From positions 1,054,001-1,118,000 of the forward strand of contig CAMRHE010000133.1 in assembly GCA_947044405.1 (NCBI GenBank): a stretch of DNA of 64,000 nucleotides, read 5' to 3'. Under the pieces are notes generated by a model. It made no database searches. It saw only the letters and a list, made by a program, of their open reading frames with translations, and was not told where the DNA came from. Position numbers and translations under genes: made by a program. Source of the DNA: Leptodactylus fallax (taxonomy: Eukaryota; Chordata; Amphibia; Anura; Leptodactylidae). Positions 33,641 through 44,806 of the stretch are shown here, in pieces (the stretch's first letter is position 1; each line of letters begins with the position of its first letter).

Positions 33641-33967
33641 CTGGGTTCAAACTACTGTTATTTAATGTCCATTGTTCTCATCCACAATGAGAAAACTGGA
33701 CATTAAAAGACAGATGTAGAAGGAGCCTGCTATGTCGGGTGTTTGTCGGGATTCACCCCCATGTAAAAAAACATGACGGAAGCTTTCTTCGTCTCTGTTA
33801 CAAGAGTAAACAAACAAGATGGAAGAAAGGGTCTGTTATGTTTTTTACATTATAGTCAATGGGAACAGACAGAAGGGGCTCTGTCTGTGTCTGTTACTCT
33901 ACTACTGTTAATGTCTGTTGATGTCATCTGTCATGAACTGTTATAACGGTAGTGGGAACATACCTTT
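33641..33967. mobile_element. MITE related to the preceding element
   Basis: It has a 'ggctgggttcaaactactgtta' left end and an inverse right end ('taacggtagtgggaacatacc'), and an internal 'cattatagtcaatggg' string shared with neighbouring MITEs. Arms of about 60 bp, non-coding. Confidence 0.65.
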
Positions 33968-34263
33968 AGTAAACTTGAAAGCAAGTGCTCAATTTCCTTG
34001 CAGCACCACCACTGGAGAAATTAAGCGTTGCATAGTGTCCGTTGAAATAAAAGGGCTGCCCATGATGTGTAAGGCTGTGTGGAGTTCTCCAGCGCACTAT
34101 TTGTAGCCATTCTTGCACACAGGGGTTCTGAACATGGAGCTCCCCTCTCATAACTCAGAATAGGGATTTTGAAAATATGTTTTCTAAACCGGACATCCCT
34201 TTCTAAATGGGTTGTTCTATCAGGAAAACAATTTTTCCACATGTCATAAGAGTATATGACACC

Positions 34264-34512
34264 CAGGGGCATAAATTGAGGGGGTGCAGAGGGTGCAGTC
34301 GCACCAGGGCCCAGGAGCTTTAGGGGGCCCATAAACACTGGCATCATTATTGAGATTGCAGCTTTCATCTGGTCCATAAGCCAAGGAGACCCACAGATTA
34401 CCCTGACCACACTAAGGTAACCATTACTATCAAGAATTTGCTGTAGGGATGAGGTAGGGGGCCCCGGACAAAAGATTGCACCAGAGCCCACAAGACTTTA
34501 GTTACGCCACTG
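34264..34512. mobile_element. hAT MITE with perfect 8-bp duplication ATGACACC
   Basis: The 249 bp have ends CAGGGGCATAA and TTACGCCACTG, imperfect inverses, with ATGACACC on both sides (34256-34263, 34513-34520). It is of the same broad type as 27471-27727. Confidence 0.92.
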
Positions 34513-35486
34513 ATGACACCCCTGTATATCCCAGAACAGAGGCCTTCTATGAGGAATGGTACTTCTTCTTCAGGACTTGGCACAGCCATGTGTTACATGG
34601 TTACTCTATGGATGCCATGTGAAATGAAGACTGGCGGACTCCCCCCACCCCCCTGGCTGGCTGGACAACTCCTTTAAACTAGCATATGTGTTCGTTCCAG
34701 TCCATTGGTGTTCTCCAGGCCTCTGCTCAAAGTGTTTATTTTAGCCAGGAAGTCTTGGAACTAGATGGAATTCTTCTATTAATTGATATTTTTAGCATTA
34801 CATTCAAATGCATTGTAAATATTACAGAGAAGCCCCATAAAAGGTGTCAACAATCTAACAAAAAGCATCTGGTAGCAAAAGAACATACGGAAGGGATCAT
34901 AAAATGAACAAAAATACACTATGGAGGAGGCACGTCTTCTGTGTCCCTGCTGAGACAGGGCTTTGGCTTGGTCGTCAGCGGTTTTGGAAGCCATCTCTTA
35001 CTGGAAGCACCATCTGTTCGCAGGGTGAAAACACAATATTCTTTTACTACCTTGGGATTGGTTGTACTATTGTAGTGGATAATTATACTTTTTATATCTT
35101 ACAGGCTTGCAGGTTATTGCCGGGGATCAGTACAAAGCCGCAGACCGTGAATTTGGTAGGCAGAATTTTGTGGCAGATGTTGCAGTTTATAATATAACCA
35201 GCCGGGTGAATGCTAAAAAATGATGTCTTGGTTTTAGGCATGTACAGTAAGAATGCTTCCAGAATTAGAAGGGTTAATAATTTATTTTTGTCAATTAACA
35301 AAATGAAGTGAATGAAGAAAAGAGAAATGTAAATCCCATCAATATTGGGGGTGACCTTTGCCCTTTGGAGGAGGAGTCCTGGAAGTGATGATACGGCCCC
35401 CACAGATATAGCCCTGATCTCATCATCCAGTCTGCCTGGGATTACTAGAAGAACAGAGGGCGGTCACACCAAATACTGATGGGATT
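34513..35486. other. Non-coding, nothing recognised
   Basis: AT-rich. No supported gene, bounded repeat or other signal. Confidence 0.5.
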
Positions 35487-35685
35487 TACGCTAGGTTCAC
35501 ACTAGCGTCACCTCTCAGGGGACCCGAGCAACGAAGAGGTGGCCCACTAAAACAGCGGTAACACAAGGAGTCTGACGGTCCCCATTGACTATAATGGGAT
35601 CCGTTGGGTGTCCGCTCTTATAAAACTGAAATTAGTGGACACTGCGATGGAGTCGTCAAAGGATGTGATGTGAACCTCGCCTAAA
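35487..35685. mobile_element. MITE with 'aggttcacac' ends
   Basis: Left 'ctaggttcacactagcgtc' and right 'gatgtgatgtgaacctcgcc' are inverse copies. It holds the 'gactataatggg' centre common to this group. About 200 bp, non-coding. Confidence 0.7.
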
Positions 35686-36004
35686 ATTTCTGTTTTCTTC
35701 ATTAACTTCGTTTTATTTCTGAAACTATTCTTAATTTGCAGCATTTTTTCCACACCTGCCTAAATTTTATGCATAGCACTGTATATATATTTTTATATAT
35801 GTTTATATACTGTATATACCTTCATATAGCGTTAAATGTGCCTCATACTGTGCTACCGATGCGACCTCAGAGGGGCATGTGAGAACGCTTTTCCTGCTGT
35901 GCTGGACCATATCCCTTCACCTCCGACTTTCTGCACTCATAGTGGTTGACACTCACTCAGTATTAGTAAAGGAAGATTAACATTTTTCAATCTACTGATC
36001 TATG

Positions 36005-36400
36005 CGATCAGATAGAGGTCTCTCTGATCCTGGCCGTTATAGTCACAGCCTTGCTCCTACAGTGATCCTCCAGGTACAGCTTCTGTGCCAGCAACATCGC
36101 CAAGACCTATCATTGCACCCTATAGCAGGTAGATGACTAATACGATCATGTAATAGCATTTCCATTTTCGGGAATGAGTTTGGAAGAGCTCCATCTAATG
36201 TATAGTACATTTGGTGGAGCTCTTTGCTGAAAGATCCGATAGAGGTTTCTCTGATCCTGGCTGTTATAGTCAAAGCCTTGCTCCTGCAGTGATCCTCCAG
36301 GCGCTGCTGCTGTGCTGGCACCATCACTAGGACCTAGCACTTGCAGTTAGGTGACTGATATAATGACATAATAGCATGTCCACTTTTAGTAAGAAGTTAA
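36005..36400. repeat. Tandem duplication, unit about 222 bp
   Basis: 36009-36225 and 36231-36400 share, in the same order, 'gatagaggt.tctctgatcctgg', 'ttatagtca.agccttgctcct.cagtgatcctccagg' and 'gtgactgata'-like blocks at roughly 80-85 percent identity by eye. Non-coding. Confidence 0.75.
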
Positions 36401-37248
36401 GTTTAAGGCTAAGGCTTCATGTAGCGAAACGCAGCTAAAACAAATGCAGCAAAAACGCTCTGCAATTTTGTATCAGATCCTGAATGGTTAATACAATGAA
36501 CAATCGGCACATAAAATATCATTTCCATAACAAAGTTGTGTGAAAATTCTTTTTATTGGCACACTGTAAGTAAGAGAGTTCAGAAAAGGCCAAACTCCCA
36601 CTAGGACTATGAGGATAAGTGCGGGGTAGAGGTTGGTCACAGGAAGGCTGGCAGTCTCGGAGCGAGACTCATGATCCGTTTACAGAATGGAACAGTCACC
36701 GCATCGCAGAAGTGAAAGGCGGGTATTACATGACACAATGAGTCCATTCTATCTAGAACAATAGGTTATAAAGTATGGCTTCAGGCAAATGTAAATAAAA
36801 ATGAATCACTTTACAATGGAAAGTTCTGCAACTTTCTGATATCCTTTGCATTTTAATTGCTAAGATCTCTGCTTGCTGTCAGTTCACATATCCTGCCTGA
36901 ATATAATACTTATTTTACTAATGCACAGATACAATGGATCAGTGCCCTCAAACTGCAGCTGTGTAAAGATAGAACTAGGTCTGTATGGGTTTCAGTCTCT
37001 TAACCCCTTCATTTTTGTTTTTATTCCCCACATTCCAAAAGCACTTTTTTCTTATTTTTCAATCACAGAGCTGTACGAGGGCTTATTTTTTGTGGGATAA
37101 ATTCCAATTATTTCCAATCCACGGAACCACTTTTTTAAAAATTGTTTTAATATTTTTTTAAGAAAGCATGTACTGGGCCTGTCTTTTTTTAAAGCATTTA
37201 CCTTTAGATTCATTATAGGAAAAAAAACAAGCCTTAAACAAACACAGG
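36401..37248. other. Non-coding, nothing recognised
   Basis: AT-rich. The first 70 bases resemble MITE debris ('cgaaacgcagctaaaac'). Confidence 0.5.
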
Positions 37249-37326
37249 AGGCCCCACGTTGCGGAAACGCAGCTTTTTTTGTTGCAGATTTTGCTGTGTT
37301 TTTTGAGCCAAAGCCAAGAATGGCTA

Positions 37327-38446
37327 TGTGGCATCCCCGAGCTGGCTATGGCTGGGCTGAGGGTGATCTCTGTGCATTGTATTATTTCCTGTTGCTTCAT
37401 AGCCTGTGTGACATAGCAGGGGGTCCTGAGTCTCACACAACACAGCGCCACCTAGTGAGCCTCACACATGCATTACACCTCCCATAGGATTGAATAGTAA
37501 CCAAATGTCCAATGGGAGGACATCGCCTGGGAAAAGGGGAGGAGTCAGCTGATCACTGGGTCCCCATGGTAACACCCCTGCAGGAAGGTCCTGCGTGTGA
37601 GGAGTTAGAAGTGTGGAGTGTTAGGAGGAGGAGGTGAGGAGATAAGTGTGATGTCCTGTGAAGAAAGCAGTGAGTTTAGTGCAGGAATCTCAAGTCCTAG
37701 ACAGGCCCAGGAAGGTTGGAGAGCTGACATACTCCAGCTATTCAGAAGATCCTGTCCCCTGTCTGCCTAGCCATCGCCCTGAAGGAAGTCAAGCATCATT
37801 ATCTTGTCAGCCTGAGACTGTGGAGAGAACATTCTGGAACACGTGCTCCATAGCAAGTATCACAGGATCCAGGGGCCAAGGCCAGACCTGTGGAATATCC
37901 TGCCACCCTGACTATTGCACCCCGAAACTCTGAGCTATCAGGACCACATAACGTGAGTGGGGAATATTATGTACTAGTATCATGGTGGGCATCCTCCTAT
38001 GAGCCAAATAGGAGCCCAGACGCACCTTAGGGCTGTAACACTGAAGTATAAGGGCTAGGAACACCTTTCATCAAGTCTACCCTGCACCCCAGGACTTTGC
38101 TGTGTCACCAGGCGTACCCCGTTGTTTTGTATTGAAGAAACTGTTTAAGCATTTGTGCCTCCACACCCATGGAAGTAAAAGTTCAACTTTACAACCGTTT
38201 CTGTGTCTGACTCTGCACCGACAACATCAGGGCGCCCCAAACACCACCAGTCGGCACAGTATAGGGGAAGCGCCCCGGGGGAACAATCACCACCAACATT
38301 TGTGCAGCCCCCTCATCACCGGTACCAGTGGTGGTAACGTGGGACAGCACCAGCGCTGCGCCCTCGTGCCCAGAGACCGTGACAAGTCTGCGCTGTTTGC
38401 ACCCCGCAATCCCAACTGCAGCGTTACCTTCCATCTGGTCACCGCA
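37327..38446 (+). repeat. Gypsy copy 1, 5' LTR
   Basis: 1120 bp, TGTGGCAT...CACCGCA, preceded by GCTA (37323-37326). It differs from the 3' LTR (44807-45928) by about three substitutions and two single-base indels that I can see, so the insertion is recent. An open frame inside it (37658-37933) recurs in all LTR copies but has no signature and is probably chance. Confidence 0.95.
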
Positions 38447-39210
38447 AGAAAAACTGGCGTCACGAACAGGATACGAGTGTGTGCCATTTTGAGAAAGTCG
38501 CCACGAAAAGTGCGCCAAATTGTCTCCAGAGCATCGGTCTTTATTGTGGACTTTGCTAAGATCAAGTTTATTCCCTGAGAGTGCTTGCCACAAAGAGGGG
38601 GAGCCCTATACCCCTGAAGTAAGCCCTAAAGACTGTCCTCTCAGTGTGTTACAGCCCTGGAAGAGTTAAAACGCCCAGGACTTGTTTGCTGCGCCACATC
38701 GCTGTGTAAGAACGCCCACAAAGGGTTAACTGTACCTTGCAAAAGTGCGGGAGATTTTTAGCACTGCCCATGAGGCCAGGAGACCCATCTGCCGCCATCT
38801 TAGGAGAGCCCAGAATGCTGAGCGCATCGCTCCAGCGCACCCATACAAGAAAGTGAAAGGCGAACGTGCTGGCGACATTTCTGACTCTCCGGTGCCGCAT
38901 CACCGTCCCTGCTGTGCACCGTTGATCTCTGGTCCACGCTGCAGTTGCTGTCAGTGAGTACTGTGCCTCCCTGTCCTTGTCTTCAGTCCTCCCAAGGCCC
39001 CAGCGAGTGTTTTCCGTGTACAGTGTCCGTGGGGAGTGCCACCATTAAAGAGGGGGAGCACACCGTCAGCCTGCATCACAGTGACTCTGTTAATAGCTAC
39101 AGCATTCTTAAAGGGACAGCATTCCAAGTTGTAGTCTCCATTCCCTGCCAGCAAGCAGTTGAGTTTCTTAAAGAGACGGCGACCTAATTTCAGTCATACC
39201 TGCAAACAAC
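38447..39210 (+). other. Gypsy copy 1 leader (5' UTR)
   Basis: 764 bp from the LTR to the gag ATG. It starts with the PBS and otherwise has no supported coding region. Packaging signals would be expected here, but none is recognisable from sequence alone. Confidence 0.7.
38455..38472 (+). promoter_or_regulatory. Gypsy copy 1 primer-binding site
   Basis: TGGCGTCACGAACAGGAT begins eight bases after the LTR. From memory it complements the 3' end of a vertebrate tRNA-Ser (CGA-type) including CCA. The same site is in copy 2 at 58578-58561. Confidence 0.75.
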
Positions 39211-40242
39211 ATGACTGAGCAAAGTGACATTGTGCCATCTGTTTCTAGTGATCCAGCAGTGCCCATGGCGAGCAGCCTACCATTCTCCATGCCATTTTAC
39301 CCTGGCGCACCATGGCTGCCACGCTACAAAGGGGAGGCGCATACCCTCAGGGACTTTCGTGAGAAGATGCTGTCTCTCTTCCAGTTCTATCCTCTGAATA
39401 CAGAACAGCAGATACAGATCCTGCTGGGCCAGCTTGAGGGTGCTGCAGCTAGGGAGGTCAAATCCTGGCCTGCCTCTGACAAAAGAACCCCTGGGCAAAT
39501 TCTGGACAAACTCCAGGTGAACTTTGACGTGCGATCTGTCTCCGAGGTAAAGATGCGCTTCTTTTCCAGACGACAACTACCTGGTGAGACCCTGCGGGAC
39601 TATGCTTTATCCCTCCAAGAGGCGTTCAGAGCTGCGGTGCAAGTGGATCCACGTGAAAATGTGGACTCTGATAAAATCTTGCTTGACCGCTTCATAGAAG
39701 GGGCGGGTACCACATTGCTCCAGAGTCAGTTGCGAATGCTTGCTGCACAACATCCCAGCATCACGTTTGCTGACTTCAAGGTCCTTGCCATCCAGGTCTT
39801 GGGACAGGAGCAGCCCCAGCCGAGCCCAGTCATCTGTGCTCCCTCACCTGGACCCTCAACAAGCATTGCTCCAGTTGTCCTGCCACTACCTCTGGGTACC
39901 TCACCTGCTGCCCAAACTGCGCAGACTACACCAGCAGACTCCAGAGATGACCTTCTGGCCCGAGTGGATCATCTGACCCGTGCCATGGAACAGATCACCG
40001 TCCGTCTAGATCGTCTGACCCAGCCGTCTTCATCGTCCAGTGATCCTTTGCGAAGTCTCAACATCACACCTGAGTCGCCACCCAGACGTCCGTCTTCAGT
40101 GAAACCTCCGCAGAGTGAGAGGCCATACTGTACCTATTGCCATAGATATGGACACACCAGGCCTCAGTGTTTTCAGTTAAACGGGCCCCCCCCCCGCGGC
40201 AGCGGGCCGCCCATCGGGAGGAAAGAAGAAGGGCCCAGGTGA
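39211..40242 (+). CDS. gag: Gypsy copy 1 Gag
   Basis: 343 residues from an ATG after ACAAC. Residues ~30-200 are a retrotransposon Gag capsid-like domain (WLPRYKGEAHTLRDFREKM, GAAAREVKSWP, FFSRRQLPGETLRDYALSLQEAF, FIEGAGTTLLQSQL). A Pro/Ser-rich linker follows with a short helix (DHLTRAMEQITVRLDRL). The zinc knuckle is at C307-C310-H315-C320 (YCTYCHRYGHTRPQCF), the CX2CX4HX4C pattern that binds element RNA. The frame ends at a TGA soon after a run of ten C (40185-40194). The pol frame is +1 here, while copy 2 shows the opposite shift, so the natural state is probably gag and pol in one frame. Confidence 0.93.
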   Translation: MTEQSDIVPSVSSDPAVPMASSLPFSMPFYPGAPWLPRYKGEAHTLRDFREKMLSLFQFYPLNTEQQIQILLGQLEGAAAREVKSWPASDKRTPGQILDKLQVNFDVRSVSEVKMRFFSRRQLPGETLRDYALSLQEAFRAAVQVDPRENVDSDKILLDRFIEGAGTTLLQSQLRMLAAQHPSITFADFKVLAIQVLGQEQPQPSPVICAPSPGPSTSIAPVVLPLPLGTSPAAQTAQTTPADSRDDLLARVDHLTRAMEQITVRLDRLTQPSSSSSDPLRSLNITPESPPRRPSSVKPPQSERPYCTYCHRYGHTRPQCFQLNGPPPRGSGPPIGRKEEGPR

Positions 40243-40249
40243 ATCTTCA

Positions 40250-42757
40250 GTGCCATTGTCACGCTTCGTCTCAGCCTGCCCACACATCACAATCCGGGTG
40301 AACGGCGTCCCTCTGACAGCGTTGGTGGACACTGGATCTCAGGTAACAACCCTGCGCAAGCAGGTGTTCCTTGAACATTGGGACTTAGGTGTGTTGAATA
40401 GAACACCTGACACATGGATAAATCTGTGTGCCAGCAATGGACAGCCCATACCACAGCAGGGTTATTGGGAACCCACTATCCAGATTGGGGACTTGAAACT
40501 GCCTCGACAGGGTGTAATTGTCACTGATGTAGAGGATGATAGGTTTGCAGTTGTAATATTAGGCATGAATGTTTTACGCCATTGCTTTGCAGAAGTGTTG
40601 GATGCCTTGCATGCCTCTCTCCTTACAGCTTCTCCCAGTGACCAGCAGACCATTCAGCGGGCCATTCGTGTACTCAATGCCCAGCACAAGTTCGCCAACA
40701 AACAAGGTGAAATTGGTCGAGTCCGGATCCACGATACCCGTCCAGTAACCCTACAGCCTGGAACAAAAACTATGGTGTGGTGCCGTGCCCGTCCGGGCAT
40801 AGAAAATCAGGACTACGAGGCCTTGCTACAACCCATACAGGTAGATGGCCAACCACTTGTCATGGCTGCCCGCAGCCTTGTCACAGTTTCCAATGGACGT
40901 GTTCCTGTCCGCTTAGTCAACTTGGGTGATGCTCCCGTGAACCTCCACAAGTTCCACTCTGTGGCCCTGCTACACCGGTTAGCACCAGAAGACATTCTCT
41001 CTGGTGATTCTACCGCCACACAGCGTTCCACCCAAGCTGCTGAGAACATTCAGAATGGAGCCACGAAGTCCTGGTGGGATGAATTGAACGTGGGAGACGC
41101 CAATACCCCTATAGAGCACATCAATGGGGTTCGCAATGTGGCCAAGCGTTACCAACAGGCATTCAGCAAACACCCATTGGACTTTGGTAAGACCACGACC
41201 ATACAACATCGCATTCTGACTGGCGACCACCCTCCAATCAAGGAGCGTCACCGTCCAATACCACCAGCGATGTACCAACCGGTGAAAAAGTTGATCCAAG
41301 AGATGCGAGATGCTGATGTCATCCGGGAGAGTAACAGCCCCTGGGCAGCCCCGCTAGTCCTTGTCAAGAAGAAAGACGGAACCCTACGATTTTGTGTGGA
41401 CTATTGTAAACTCAACAACGTCACGCACAAAGACGCATACCCATTGCCGCGGATTGAGGAATCTCTAACGGCTTTGGGATCAGCTACCTGTTTCTCGACC
41501 CTGGACTTAACCAGTGGATACTGGCAAGTCCCTATGGCGCCTGAAGATCGTGAAAAGACTGCGTTTACGACCCCGATGGGACTCTTTGAATTCAATAGTA
41601 TCCCATTTGGGCTATGTAATGCCCCAGCCACATTACAACGGCTTATGGAGAGGTGCCTCGGCCATGAGAATTTCCAGAGTGTGCTACTGTACCTGGACGA
41701 TGTTATTGTATTCTCCCGGACATACCAAGAACACCTTCGTCACCTGTCCGAGGTATTCAAGGTACTTATACAGCACGGCCTAAAGGTGAAGCCCTCCAAG
41801 TGCTACCTGTTGAAACCCCAAGTTCACTACCTTGGGCATGTCGTGAGCGCACAAGGCGTCCAACCTGATCCTGAAAAGATCACTGCAGTCCAGAACTGGC
41901 GAAGACCAACTACCGTCAAAGAAGTCCGAAGCTTCCTTGGATTCGCAGGTTACTACCGGCGTTTCATACCACACTTCGCCCAAGTAGCCGAGCCTCTGAA
42001 CGAGTTGTTGCGTGGTTGTCCCAGAGAAAACTACAACCGAAAGCTTCCGGTAGACTGGACAGCACGTCAAGAGGAAGCCTTTCAAGCGCTTAAAGCACTT
42101 CTGACGCAACCACCAATTCTAGCCTATCCCGACTACAGTCAGCCATTCCACTTGTACACAGATGCAAGTCACCAAGGTTTGGGTGCAGTGTTGTCCCAGG
42201 TTCAGGACAACAAAGAGCGAGTCATCGCCTACGCCAGCAGGAGTCTGAGAGGCGCGGAGAAGAACGACCAGAACTATAGTTCTTTCAAACTCGAACTTCT
42301 GGCGCTTGTCTGGGCCGTGACAGAGAAGTTTAAAGACTACCTGGCTGCCACACCCTTTACCGTGTACACAGATAACAATCCGTTGGCGCATCTGGACACT
42401 GCTCGACTGGGAGCCCTTGAACAACGGTGGGCCTCAAGACTCGCGAATTACAAGTTCTCTGTCAAGTATCGCAGTGGCAAGTCCAACGCTAACGCTGATG
42501 CACTCTCAAGGTTGCCTGTGGGAGAAGAACCACCCCGAGAAGACATTTGGGAAGAGGTGGAGATGCCACCATTCTACAACAAGTTTGCCCAACAGGTTGC
42601 TATTGGTGTCCCTGTAGAAGGAGAAAACAGCTGCCGAATCCCTCCAGGAGCCATCTCTATGGAAAACGTTCCAAGAAGAGAGCAGAGTTTTAGGAGAATT
42701 GTCAGATTTCCTGCTTACAGGAAGAATACCAACCCGTGTAAAGAGAGGTCTTCATGA
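40250..42757 (+). pseudogene. pol: Gypsy copy 1 Pol: protease, RT, RNase H
   Basis: 835 residues as read from a GTG; translation presumably comes from gag. The aspartic protease has LVDTGSQ (D27). RT includes RFCVDYCKLNNVT (Cys where copy 2 has Arg, DYRKLNN), STLDLTSGYWQVPM, FGLCNAPATLQRL and the catalytic YLDD (481-484), then FLGFAGYYRRFI. RNase H has LYTDASHQGLGAVLSQ and VYTDNNPLAHLDTARLGALEQRW, followed by KYRSGKSNANADALSR. An 11-bp deletion near 42623 (relative to copy 2) shifts the frame, so the last ~43 residues are nonsense and a stop arrives at 42757. Confidence 0.93.
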
Positions 42758-42823
42758 CGTGGAATTAAAACGCCTTTGGCGACAGAGGAAGCGCCTGTTT
42801 GTGCAACGAGGCCTTCTACATAA

Positions 42824-44224
42824 AACACTCTTGATCCTGTCACAGGTGAAAGGCTTCATCAGATCCTCGTACCAAGAAGAGACGCACAGATGATACTTGA
42901 GGCGTATCATGACAGATCTGGTCACTTCGGGGTACAAAAGACCGAAGCTACCATCCGTCGTCACTTCTATTGGGTTGGGATGAGGAGTGACATTGAGAGT
43001 TGGTGCCGAGAGTGTCCCGCCTGTAGTATCACCAAGGAAGGTCGAAGAGATCAGAAGGCCCCTCTACATCCAATTAAGACTCAAAAGCCGTGTGAAATTG
43101 TTGCTCTGGACCATGTGAAGTTGGGTCCCACACGTTCCGACTACAGCTACGCTCTGACGATGGTGGATCATTACTCCAAGTTCCTTGTCATCGTGCCTGT
43201 CAGAGATCTTACAGCAAGAACTACGGCTGAGACCTTCTACGCAGAGTTTGTCCGCCATTACGGTTGTCCTGAGCATATCCTCACCGACCGTGGATCGGCG
43301 TTTGAATCCCAATTGTTCCGTGAGCTGTGTCAGTTCCAAGACTGCAAGAAGTTGCGAACCACAGCGTATCACCCTCAAGGGAATGGTATGTGCGAGAAGG
43401 CAAATCAAGTGATCATCGGCATGCTAAGAACAGCCGCAGTTACACCTGGTGTTGAGTGGCTTGAGCGTATCAAGGACTTGGCCTATATTTACAACAACAC
43501 ACCCCAAACATCTACGGGATACGCACCATTTTATCTAATGTTTGGAAGACAAGGTCAACTTCCTTCAGACTTAACCCTTGGTGTGAAGGTCCCTGACACC
43601 ATCAATCCACTACCCATAACAGACTGGGTTGTTGAACACCGCCGACGTATGGAGGAAGCTAAAGAGATAGTTGAAACGCGCATGGATGAGGTTCGTAGGA
43701 GACAACAGGAGGATTACAACCATCGCGCCCATACAGCGCCCCTGAAAGTTGGTGACCGTGTATGGTTAAGGAATAACCATCGGAATGGGAAATTGGATCC
43801 ATTCTGGGAGAAAGAACCATACAGTGTCATCTCCATACCATATCCTGAATCCAATGTGTATGAGATCTCTAAACCTGGGAGACAGCCCCAAGTAGTACAC
43901 CGAAACCGTCTGAAGCTGTGCCTTAAAGAAGGACTACCCACAGAGGTGCCCCCAGCTGAGACAACGAGTACAGAGATCTTGTCACCTTCTGAAGCGAAAG
44001 AGAGACCCCCAACGTTAACTGAGCTTATGTGGGCGCCTAAACTACTACCATTTAGCTGCTATCCACCAATTGCTCTAGTGCAAGAGAACCCTTCGACAGA
44101 TGATTTAATTGATTTCAGTGACTCTGTTCCTGATTCAAATCTCGTTCCACTTAGGCGTTCTGAGCGTACCACAAAAGGCATACCTCCAACACGCTATAGT
44201 GATGCCATGGCTGTCCTTGGGTAA
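42824..44224 (+). CDS. pol: Gypsy copy 1 integrase (3' part of pol)
   Basis: After a further 1-bp deletion (~42822) the frame returns to that of 40250. The ATG at 42890 gives 444 residues. It has an N-terminal zinc site (H7, H12, C42, C45; ECPAC), then the core with D74 (ALDHVKLG), D133 (LTDRGSAFES) and E169 (GMCEKAN), exact D-35-E spacing. The C-terminal part has APLKVGDRVWLRN and a linker ending VPLRRSERTTKGIPPTRYS, an extension seen in several vertebrate gypsy elements. No chromodomain recognised. The domain itself is unbroken. Confidence 0.93.
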   Translation, partial: NTLDPVTGERLHQILVPRRDAQMILEAYHDRSGHFGVQKTEATIRRHFYWVGMRSDIESWCRECPACSITKEGRRDQKAPLHPIKTQKPCEIVALDHVKLGPTRSDYSYALTMVDHYSKFLVIVPVRDLTARTTAETFYAEFVRHYGCPEHILTDRGSAFESQLFRELCQFQDCKKLRTTAYHPQGNGMCEKANQVIIGMLRTAAVTPGVEWLERIKDLAYIYNNTPQTSTGYAPFYLMFGRQGQLPSDLTLGVKVPDTINPLPITDWVVEHRRRMEEAKEIVETRMDEVRRRQQEDYNHRAHTAPLKVGDRVWLRNNHRNGKLDPFWEKEPYSVISIPYPESNVYEISKPGRQPQVVHRNRLKLCLKEGLPTEVPPAETTSTEILSPSEAKERPPTLTELMWAPKLLPFSCYPPIALVQENPSTDDLIDFSDSVPDSNLVPLRRSERTTKGIPPTRYSDAMAVLG

Positions 44225-44791
44225 AAGAGGTTAACTGTCTCTGCTTCTGTATATATGTTATTCCTGCTCTGATTACATTAATGTTTTTCCTGTGTGTATA
44301 TACAGTATATATATAATATCTTGCCATGTAATATAGTATTTACATTTATATGCAACAATCCAAGCCATAGTGCCTGGCTCACTGAGCCAAGGAAGTTCTG
44401 TTACCCCATTGCGGTATGGACATTCGTGCTAGAGTGTCTACTCTTCCTTACAGAAAGGACTGTTTATTGTTTCTCAGAGAGACTCTCATGATAATGGACA
44501 CTCACGAAATTTGTGCCAGAGAGCCTCTGGACCCATTAGCACTACTGTTGTTTCTATATGGACTGTCTGATGGTACCGCCAAAAGGTTCCATAAGTCTGA
44601 GTTTAATTATCTCTCCGTTACCCTTCAGACTTCTCATGGACATTCCAGGACTATGCCGGGAGGTCTTACCTCAAGTTTCTAAGTATTATATTTTTCTATA
44701 CTGTTAGTGACATTTGCACTTTATTCGTATTTATTAACGTTATGTTACATTTCTCACCTTCACCCCAGCCCGTCGCCGAGGTCGGCTCAGT
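44225..44791 (+). other. Gypsy copy 1 3' untranslated region
   Basis: About 570 bp between the pol stop and the PPT. Small frames (for example 44416-44682) are shared with copy 2 because the copies are nearly identical. None has an env or other signature. Confidence 0.7.
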
Positions 44792-44806
44792 GAAAGAGGG
44801 GGAGTA
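44792..44806 (+). other. Gypsy copy 1 polypurine tract
   Basis: GAAAGAGGGGGAGTA directly precedes the 3' LTR. Confidence 0.88.

Noticed and set aside
37658..37933. A 91-codon frame repeated at 45138 and 51612 (minus)
   Set aside because: It lies in the gypsy LTRs and recurs because the LTRs are copies. No domain, and LTRs seldom encode protein in this group.
38102..38593. Overlapping frames of 134-158 codons in the gypsy LTR/leader, on both strands
   Set aside because: They repeat in each LTR copy, cross the LTR boundary and PBS, and have no recognisable product.
44225..44791. Possible env gene after gypsy copy 1 integrase
   Set aside because: The space is only about 570 bp, with no signal peptide, cleavage site or membrane-span arrangement; short frames are shared only through copy similarity.
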